This document shows, piece by piece, positions 18,593 through 27,059 of a stretch of DNA of 27,059 nucleotides. Each line of letters begins with the position of its first letter. Position 1 is the first letter of the stretch. The position numbers were made by a program, and so were the translations under genes. This DNA comes from Beroe ovata (Eukaryota > Ctenophora > Nuda > Beroida > Beroidae). The notes below the pieces were generated by a model, which worked only from the letters and a program-made list of their open reading frames with translations, was not told where the DNA came from and ran no database searches. The stretch lies in the NCBI GenBank assembly GCA_946803715.1, contig CAMPET010000172.1:86372-113430 (forward strand), given 5' to 3'.

Positions 18593-21500
18593 ATGCGACG
18601 GAACCCTCTTATCAGACAGAGAGCTATTGATCACGAGGGAGATGCCATCATGTATCCTGAATATCACCAGCTGCCAGGCAAAGATGAGCAAAACCCAGGT
18701 ACAAGTTCCCTCCTAGGATGAGAATATTGATTCTTGATTCAGAATGTTGTGTGTTTTTTATTCCTGCTTCATGTGTTGAATTGGCTGTCGTTGGCGGAGG
18801 ATGAAGTTGGTTAGAATGCCTCCGAGCCTACAAAATGAAGCCAGGTCAAACTTTCTCTGATTCCTCTCTGTGTCCATCTATCCATCATTCCTCCGCCAAT
18901 GGCTGGTTCTTTAATACTCTGTATTGGTGCTCTTCATAGACCACTCTGCTCTATTTCAGCTGACTTCTGTGAAGGCATCCCAATCGAGAAAGTCCAGAAC
19001 ATGTACATGATCAACCCGAGTCTGTTCTGCATTTTCAACAGACCAGCTCTGAGAAGTTTACCGATTGAGGATATCCCGCCTCAGTGCGAGTCACCAACCG
19101 AGGTTACTTGTATTACCATGCGTTAGTCGGAATAACCACTAGTGCACAGTGACAGATGATGCTTCTCGTGTTGGGATAAGATTGACTTGTCATCAGCTTT
19201 GCACCATATCCTTTGATAACTCCCATTTATTGCCTTTTATATGCTGGATACCTCCCAAATTCTTCTTAATTACGGCCATTTCATTTGATTAGAGCATTGC
19301 TGCAAGCCACCTGGGCTTTTGCAGAAACCAAATCGTGATTTTTGGACTTTTCTCAGGCACGATTTCGATAGAAAGATATATCATGTTCCGAAAATATACT
19401 GGCATTTGTACAAGGCAAAACCTGAATAGCCAAGTCACCATAGTAACGGGAGATCATAGATGCTGCATGTATTTGTCGGTCACTGTGTACTGTGTGCTTT
19501 TTCTCTGACCATTTATCGATTACATTGCCAATTACAAGTCTTGTTCAACTGATGAAAGTGGATACACAGTCGATTTCCGCTTATTTCTCCAATGATGTAT
19601 TGTCTTCCGGGCCACTATTGCTTAGAGTTACAGAGAGTTGTTTTTGAATGAGCCAATCGTTTCAGGATCCTTCCAGAAAGTCCAAACCGGCGGTATTTGG
19701 GGATACTTTCATCTTTAGCAACTCATTCGATGGCTACATATCCCCTACATTGCTAGACCAATACAGCGATGATCCATCGTGCAAATCGGACAAGGAAAAC
19801 ACTACTGTAAACATCAACGACCACGGGGGTTCGAATGGGGATGTTTTCAACGAAGATATAATCACTATTTTCACTAATTCCTCAAATGAGGACATTCCCA
19901 AGCCTCTGCCGGGACCAAACATTGATCATGTTGAAGTGGAGGCCGATTTAGGAGTGCCGTATATTAAACCTGACAGAAAGGATATAATTTCGTTTTTCCT
20001 GACTGAACGGGGGCGAGATAAGGTGACAAATGAGGAATGGAATAGAAGCTGTTCACCTTCAGAATCGGTAGGAGAGTTTACTCCAGGATCATATACTGCT
20101 GATATAGAGAACTCGAATAAAGATATCTTCACCTTCTCGACAGTGTCTTGTTTGGAAAATGGGAAAAGTGAGAAAGTAGAATCCTCCTCTGCTGCCTATC
20201 AAAATCGTCAGCCATCCGCTCCTCCTACCCCATCCAACGTCAATCTCAAGAAACCGTATGTCTCACTTAACTTTTCAGACATCATTGCGTTCTTCAACAG
20301 TGAAGAAAGTCTTCTAGAGGCTTGTGAAAATGATCATATAATCGAGGAGAACAAACACTCGCCATCTATGAGAGATTTGCAGGAGGATGTTGCAGCATCA
20401 AATGATGTTGACAATCGTGATTGTTTTGTTTTTCCAAATAGTCCACTGAAAGTGGTGGTATTGGAGCCAAGTGATCACTCAACACCGGTCGAACCACCCA
20501 GTAGTGTTAGTAAAGAGTTACATTCGAAACAGAGAGGTCCATTGTTCTTGAAAAGAGGGTCCATGTTGTCGTTCTTCAGTGATGAAGAAAGATTTGACCT
20601 GGCTTCTAGGCTCGGAACCGAAAGTGATGAAGAGGAAGAACGAATTCGTTCTATATGTGAGATGGGAGAGACCTTCGATGAAGGTATAGGTAGTTTAGAG
20701 AATCTTGATATCAAAGTTTTCCCTAATCATAAGCGAGTTGAGGCAAAACCTTCAAAGATCTCAGTTCCTGATGTAAACCAAGATGAGGTATCTTCCGAAG
20801 ATCCTGTACGATACAGCCCTGTTCTAGTAGTCACCCAAGAGTTTCCGGATATCATTTCTTTCTACAATCCTGATCATGATAGAACAAGTCCCCCTCAGAT
20901 CATGAAAAAAGAGGAGCGAATAGACGAATCATCCCCGTGTGAGGATAGAGATAAGGAGATCTTTGAATCGAAAGATTCGAAAGAATCAGATTCCGAAGCG
21001 TTCATCAAGATGGATGATCCTCCCGAGAAAGCAACAGAAGATAACATTGACGAACCAAGCCGTCCTGATCTGGACAAAACTCTGAGTGATGTGGAGTTAG
21101 AAATGAAGATGATAACACCCAGAAGACTGCCTTCCTTGGAAACCAGTGATCCAATTGAACTCCCAAAAGATGTGGGCTGTACTAAACAAGCAGATCTCAA
21201 GAAGAAGACTAGAAAGCTCCCCACTGTGGAGATTTCATTGGAGCTCTCGCCCTCAGAGGATGAAGCAGACTTCCCTGAACCGCCAGAATCTCCAGCGTGT
21301 TTGTCTGACTCTGAGCAGGAGCCATTGGAGAAGGTGGGTGGTGCAGAATCCCTTCCACCTCCCATGATAGAGGAAGTAGAATCTCCTATCGATGCATATT
21401 TGAATGTTTATGCATTTGCAAACGAAGAATCGTTTGTTCATGTAAAGACTACTGATGACATTGTTGATGAAAGTGAGGCGCTCATTCAGAGTCTTGAGGA

Positions 21501-24500
21501 GTTCATTGAGATTTCCAAAGATAGACACAGTGACTCAGTAGTCGTGGCAGATTCTTGCAGCGATGATGGAACTCCTATCCGAGATGTTCAAGACATTGAA
21601 GATCTCCCTGACATTGAGCAAGCTATTGACATGGTAGCTGCCATTGATGATTTCGAGATGCTTGATTTGGACGTCTCCACACCAGACCCTCTGGGAGATG
21701 AACTTTTCAACATAGATGATGACGAATTCGAGAAAAATTTAACTGATGAGATCGATTCTTTACTTTCTGAGGCAGAAAACTTGATTGCACCAACTGCATA
21801 TCAGCAGGAGGCTTTTGACGAAGATGACGACTTAGAGCGTTTCTTCGAAGATGTTGCAGATCCCGAACAGCACCTACTGAAGACTGACGACCATGAAGCT
21901 CCTCCAATTCTCAACATTTCCGTGGTTTTACCCTGCGAGGAAGTTGACTCAAACTTTTACCAAGATCCAATTGAAGTTCCTCCTGCCCCATCCCACCTTC
22001 GAGTACCCAATATCAATGAACCTGACCAGGTCACTCCATCTCTTGTTATTCATCGTGCGCCTTCCCCTGCCCCCATTGGTACATCGAGAGGCCTTGTTTT
22101 CGTTGCTGATCCTCTTCACTACCCTGTGGAGGAATTTTCTAGAGATTCTGAACCGTATGATGTTGGTGATGGTGAGTTAGAAAAGCAGTATAGTTAAAGA
22201 ATTTTGCTGAATGTCAAGGAATAAACGTGGATATTATCAAGATAAGCACTAGAACTGAATAGGTGTCGGATAATATCCAGTAGTTATGGCCGAAATAATT
22301 CATTAAATTTGAAACAATGACATAAGTATTAAGTGGAGCGACAAGCGTCAAGGTATAGGTCTTAGGAATAGAAATAGGCATGGAAGGTGTTGTCCCGTTG
22401 CCCCCAATCATCAAATACCAAACATAGCACCTCACACCTAAATTGACCGGCAACTCGCTACAACAATAAGCCTACTGTACCAGGATATAATGGTTTAATA
22501 TCATTACTATGGACCTAGAATTCGATATGTGCATCTGGCGTTGTGCAATGCGCATTGTGCTTCTTGATAATCTTCACATCTATCTTATCTATAGTGTGGT
22601 TAACAGTAATTTATCTCTATCCAGAACAAGGGCAGAGGCTCCTTAGAGAAAGTAGGTACTTAGGTAGCAAGCGTAGAGCAAATATGAGTCCAATGCAATT
22701 TCACAATCATCACTATGAAATATGCCATACAACACATAGCACTGACACTATAGTTATCACTGTAGTGCTAATCGCTGAATATGCCTGATACTTGAGTCTA
22801 AACAAAGCATTCAGGGTTTCATATTATAATCATCATTTCAGATGCAGACATTGACAGTGACACTGAGTACGAAACTATGCACGAAGCTCACAGTAGATCC
22901 TCAATACCTGTAAGTCTAAACAAATGAAAGTTAATTTAAAATCAAAATATCCATCCACTCATGTAATCGATCATATTTATGAATATTGAGCATAACTTAT
23001 ACATTTCTGACTCACGTCTCACATTGTCATGAGTTGTACACTGTTTCAGAAATTGTCCCCTGATGATGTAACAATTCTACAAGGAGCACACCCCAGATCC
23101 CCCGGAATGTTGGTTCTAGCTCCGGTAACCTATCAGAGGGTCTTCCCATTCGATTTTGGGTCCTATAATACCCAACCTCTATTCGAGACTCTACCTCCTC
23201 CTCAAAGAGCTGATTCTGTAGACTGCCCTGCTCATATAGAGGAAATTGATGGTGAAGACGTGAAGAATGGAGAAGAAGAACAAAAAGAAGAACATAAAGA
23301 CTGTGGGGAAGAAGAGCATATTGATGAAGGGGAAATGAATCTTGTCAGAAAAGAAAAGGCTGTGCGTCTTGAAAATGAAGGGGAGAGTAAGAATGAACCG
23401 ACAGCAATGGTGGAAACTGCAACTGATGACATAGATGATCCTGGCGAAGAAACTCGAGTTGTTGAATCACGTCATCCTAAAATTGAGGAAAAAGAGGCTG
23501 AAGCAGCGAAATGTGAATACACAGATCTGATGTATACACGTGCCGTACAAACTAATCCAGAAGAGGAGAATGTACAAGAGGAAGAAAAGCAATGCTCTGA
23601 TGGAAGGGAAGAGACGGGATGCTGTGTCGAGGAGCCTCCTTGTGATACTCCACTTGAGGCTGAATATTTCAGGCAATGCAGTCAACATGATGGTGAAGAT
23701 CAAGGAAATGATGGTGATGCTAAACCTGGCCCTGCATTTGCTGCACATGAACAAGTTGCTCCACGATCTTCTGGACTTAAAAAAGAGAAGAAAGTTCTGG
23801 AGTCATTCATCGATAAGTTGGCAAACAACTACATTAAGCTCCACACCCGATCATTGATCGTCCCGCCGAAGAAAGTGAGAAATATACCAAGGAAAGGGAC
23901 CAATCGAGTGTTCAGCTACTCACCCATGGCCAAACTTGGGAAGATGATAGCAGACCGGGTAAATGCTCGTGGAGATTTTGTTGCAAAACCTAGGCGATCT
24001 CGACCTCATAGCAGATCCTCTGACATTTCCAAGATGGACAAGAAACATTTCAGGTACGTTGTTCACTTACTACTGAAACTTGTAACTGAGTCACTGCGCT
24101 GAATGCTGATTATTGAATGGGTGCAGCTCATTACGCTTTATTTTTCACTATTTTCCTCCAGTGATTTGCAACAGAGGTTCAACTCCCCAGAACCAGAACG
24201 GAGGCTGCTGGGTGAAATTTGCGGGTCACAACGATCCGATCAACAACAACGACGGGGCATTTTCAGAAGTTGGGTTCCAGTCGAGGTCATTCCACAACAG
24301 GTGATATATGAAATGATCAGAGGTGTGATCTAGAGATAGACTCACTCACAATATGCTCCAAGATAGCATCTAGGTGTGAAAGATTGTAAGAAAGTTACCA
24401 TGAGGACGGATATTTTGTTTCTATCCAAAATCCGTTTAGAGTGTGAATGATAAACTGTGCTTCTAGTTGATGAATAAATTTACTGTCTGATGGGTCACAC

Positions 24501-26835
24501 AATGCAAATGGGAGAACAAATTTTAGGCATAACGAAGTCCCTTATTTGGTTCAAGTTCTAAGTAGACAAATTGAGATTGGATATGAGACATGAGTTGCCT
24601 CACCCCATGTTCAATGCTTCAGGTTGATATAAGTTACAGTGAAGTCAATCCCATTGATGTTGAAGTTCAGATTCCTGACCTTGGTGGTAAGTTGTGTCGG
24701 TTATTCAAGAATTCACCTTGGAATCACGAGAAGATTATACTTTGTCATAGATCAAGACACGGATCAGCTAACATATCCTCTCCTCTCAGAGAGACGAACC
24801 CCAATAGCACGACTGTTTAACGATACTTCCTCCAGCTCGATTAGAAGTCCTTCGCCTCCAGCTGGAACTAGGTGAGAAGACGCAGACATGCGTTGCTAGG
24901 GTACAAAACGTGCGTTGCTAGGGTACAACAAATGCGTTGCTAGGTTACAGAAAGTGTGTGTGTGTGTGTCGCTTAGATGTAGAATACCTATATGCAACAT
25001 GCGTTGCTGAGATGAGCCATTACAGTGAAAATTATGCTATTTTGATTTTGTATCGGATATCGCACGCGCATAGGTGTATTAGAAAGTATTTGATCATCAC
25101 GAAACTGTGTATAAAATTACAAACAATTACTGTAGCTTGTGTTGTCAATCACCTCATTTAGAAATGTGTAGCTCGTGNAATGCTGATTATTGAATGGGTG
25201 CAGCTCATTACACTTTATTTTTCACCATTTTTCTCCAGTGACTTGCAACAGAGGTTCGACTCCCCAGAACCAGAACGGAGGCCGCTGGGTGAAATTTGCG
25301 GGTCACAACGATCCGATCAACAACAACGACGGGGGATTTTCAGAAGCTGGGTTCCAGTCGAGGTCATTCCACAACAGGTGATATATGAAATGATCAGAGG
25401 TGTGATCTTGAGATAGACTCACTCACAATATGCTCCAAGATAGCGTCTAGGTGTGAAAGATTGTAAGAAAGTTACCATGAGGACGGATATTTTGTGTTTA
25501 TCCAAAATCTGTTTAGAGTGTGAATGATAAACTGTGCTTCTAGTTGATGAATAAGACTTCAATCTCTAGCCTCTGCTACACTCAGTAGAAAATTTACTGT
25601 CTGATGGGTCACACAATGCAAATGGGAGAACAAATTTGAGGCATAACGAAGTCCCTTATTTGGTTCAAGTTCTAAGTAGACAAATTGAGACTTGGATATG
25701 AGACATGAGTTGCCTCACCCCATGTTCAATGCTTCAGGTTGATATAAGTTACAGTGAAGTCAATCCCATTGATGTTGAAGTTCAGATTCCTGACCTTGGT
25801 GGTAAGTTGTGTCGGTTATTCAAGAATTCACCTTCGAATCACGAGAAGATTATACTTTGTCATAGATCAAGACACGGATCAGCTAACATATCCTCTCCTC
25901 TCAGAGAGACGAACCCCAATAGCACGACTGTTTAACGATACTTCCTCCAGCTCGATTAGAAGTCCTTCGCCTCCAGCTGGAACTAGGTGAGAAGACGCAG
26001 ACATGCGTTGCTAGGGTACAAAACGTGCGTTGCTAGGGTACAACAAATGCGTTGCTAGGTTACAGAAAGTGTGTGTGTGTGTGTCGCTTAGATGTAGAAT
26101 ACCTATATGCAACATGCGTTGCTGAGATGAGCCATTACAGTGAAAATTATGCTATTTTGATTTTGTATCGGATATCGCACGCGCATAGGTGTATTAGAAA
26201 GTATTTGATCATCACGAAACTGTGTATAAAATTACAAACAATTACCGTAGCTTGTGTTGTCAATCACCTCATTTAGAAATGTGTAGCTCGTGTTGTCAAT
26301 CACCACATAATATATATAGTCACGTGTTTCGATATAGTCACGTGTTTCGATATAGTCACGTGTTTCGATATAGTCATGTGTTTCGATGCGGTGGTAAATA
26401 ATCTCCCGAGTTATAGTTATTCCTCAATGAACAGTTATGGTAAAGTATGGTGTAATTGGTATAGTATGGTGTAATTGGTATAGTATGGTGTAATTGGTAT
26501 AGTATGGTGTAATTGGTATAGTATGGTGTAATTGGTGTAGTATGGTGCAATTGATGAACTGTGGTGAAAAGATCTATGATGTATGGGATACACAGTATTG
26601 TAGTTAGTTAATTTCCTATACCAGATCATTTTCATTTGCATATCTTGATCTCATTATATGATCAACGAAAATCACTTTCCCAATGACAGAAGACACTGTC
26701 TCAGGATTGTCTCTCCTCGGCCGAATGTCTTTGTCCCGGTGGAGACGGTGTCCAGTTCCGGGACTTCCTTCCTCAAGAAGTACCCAGATGTCAAAATACT
26801 GGGAAAAGTCGCTATGTACGAACGTCTTTCACGAC
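18593..26835 (+). CDS. Large acidic repeat-containing protein, unrecognised (3' end off window)
   Basis: Twelve exons join in phase: 18593-18698, 18960-19102, 19666-22171, 22842-22909, 23050-24053, 24162-24300, 24623-24686, 24790-24871, 25239-25377, 25738-25801, 25905-25986, 26690-26835. They give 1514 codons, and the last exon ends in phase 1 at GTAAGT, so the gene continues. I recognise no known domain, signal peptide or membrane helix. Exon 3 (835 codons) is acidic and Ser/Pro-rich and repeats a short hydrophobic motif about every 47 residues (types DIISFF and DxFxF[SP]N, residues 96-483). Later come strongly acidic clusters such as FEDVADPEQ preceded by Asp/Glu. Exon 5 opens with LSPDDVTILQGAHPRSPG, is very Glu-rich and ends in a basic Arg/Ser stretch. 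Exons 6-8 (95 codons) are repeated as exons 9-11. The ATG at 18593 has an in-frame TGA about 30 bp upstream, but an upstream coding exon cannot be excluded. Probably a disordered scaffold; its function is unknown. Confidence 0.72.
24102..26292. repeat. ~1.1-kb tandem duplication carrying three coding exons
   Basis: Copy 1 is 24102-25176 and copy 2 is 25178-26292, separated by one undetermined base (N at 25177). Copy 2 has a 38-bp insertion in an intron near 25553-25592; otherwise the copies differ by only scattered substitutions. The first repeated exon differs at 5 of 139 positions (two change amino acids, Asn to Asp and Leu to Pro); the other two repeated exons look identical. The cassette begins and ends in phase 2, so the reading frame survives one or two copies. 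It could be a real exon-cassette duplication or two alleles joined by the assembler. Confidence 0.92.
24889..24953. repeat. Short triplicated motif (TGCGTTGCTAGGGTAC)
   Basis: Three direct copies of a roughly 22-25 bp unit containing GCGTTGCTAGG, right after the last exon of the cassette. The second copy of the large duplication carries the same array at 26004-26068. GTTGCTAGG resembles an X-box half-site but does not complete the consensus. Confidence 0.8.
26316..26387. repeat. 18-bp minisatellite, four copies, with E-box
   Basis: Four exact-length copies of ATAGTCACGTGTTTCGAT, the last with one C-to-T change. Each of the first three contains CACGTG. It lies in the intron before the last visible exon of the large acidic-protein gene. 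Confidence 0.92.
26444..26551. repeat. 19-bp minisatellite
   Basis: About five to six copies of AGTATGGTGTAATTGGTAT, degenerating to the right. It lies in the same intron as the 18-bp array and about 140 bp before the last visible exon. Confidence 0.92.
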
Positions 26836-27059
26836 GTAAGTTGTGTCTTGTAGCAAAATATTTCCGTTCATTTGACGATTTAAAACACCCTCACGGCTCA
26901 CAATTTCCATATTTGAGACGGGTTCCAGTACCATAGTATGACGTATCCATCATTCATCAAGCCATCTCAAGCGGTCTGTGGATATCCGTTATACTCAACT
27001 TATCACACTGGCGTATAATACACAACTCCCTGTGTTTGTGTGTGTGTGTGTGTGTGTGT
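26836..27059. other. Intron start and (GT)n repeat at window edge
   Basis: The sequence after the GTAAGT donor at 26836, taken as intron. It ends in a run of GT dinucleotides from about 27037 to the edge. If the donor is not used, the frame would read through to a stop at 26936. Confidence 0.6.

Noticed and set aside
20895-21365. A 156-codon - strand open frame, Ser-rich.
   Set aside because: It is the antisense shadow of the acidic exon: Asp/Glu/Ser codons read backwards give Ser-rich frames.
23050-24053. Treating the Glu-rich exon as the start of a separate gene.
   Set aside because: It has an acceptor in phase 0 that matches the donor at 22909, and no stop codon or promoter-like break separates it from the upstream exons.
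25253-25265. GGTTCGACTCC, a match to a tRNA B-box.
   Set aside because: It lies in a coding exon, copy 1 has GGTTCAACTCC instead, and no A-box, acceptor stem or cloverleaf can be drawn around it.
1-27059. CRISPR arrays, bacterial operons, rRNA or tRNA genes, retroviral or LINE coding regions.
   Set aside because: None seen. The tandem repeats have no unique spacers, and no reverse transcriptase, integrase or transposase motif appears in any frame I read.

Overview
This is eukaryotic, animal-type genomic DNA. Genes are split by short GT-AG introns (about 80-1000 bp), several exons join in phase into recognisable animal proteins, and the spacers carry micro- and minisatellites. PHACTR, PGAM5, ARS2, ERH and a class C GPCR with a nine-cysteine domain point to a metazoan. 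The compact genes, the orphan class C receptor and the unusually diverged ERH suggest an early-branching marine invertebrate, perhaps a sponge. That placement is inference; no single sequence here proves it.

Layout from left to right. 1-1312: a poly-C tract, a 16-bp minisatellite and unexplained sequence. 1313-1642 (-): the first two coding exons of a PHACTR-like phosphatase and actin regulator that runs off the left edge. 1647-3348: an upstream spacer with a CpG-rich block, partly present twice with an N between the copies. Then three genes on the + strand, tightly packed: PGAM5 (3349-4140, one exon), ARS2/SRRT (4342-9557, 13 exons, 750 aa) and ERH (9834-10267, 2 exons, 111 aa). Tail-to-tail with ERH lies a 79-aa single-pass membrane protein on the - strand (10981-11338) with a perfect RFX X-box just upstream. 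11339-12845 has no recognised gene but holds a second perfect X-box, CACGTG E-boxes and a CA microsatellite. 12846-16462 (-): a complete 7-exon class C GPCR of 917 aa. 16463-18592: no gene seen. 18593-26835 (+): a large unrecognised acidic protein, at least 12 coding exons and 1514 aa, continuing past the right edge. Its 95-codon, 3-exon cassette is present twice in tandem. The window ends in minisatellites and a GT repeat.

How the genes may work together. ARS2 is the nuclear cap-binding-complex partner in RNA maturation, and ERH is a small dimeric RNA-processing cofactor. Both are linked in the literature to primary microRNA processing, so their adjacency on one strand is notable. The three + strand genes have spacers of about 200 and 276 bp without AATAAA, and five genes here have a splice-acceptor-like AG 1-4 nt before the ATG. 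This would fit polycistronic transcription with spliced-leader trans-splicing, or 5'UTR introns ending at the start codon. The most original signal is a degenerate short motif of the form D-I-I-S-F-F recurring about every 47 residues through the large acidic protein.

All exon boundaries were assigned by eye from splice consensus, phase and family similarity. No alignment or database search was run.
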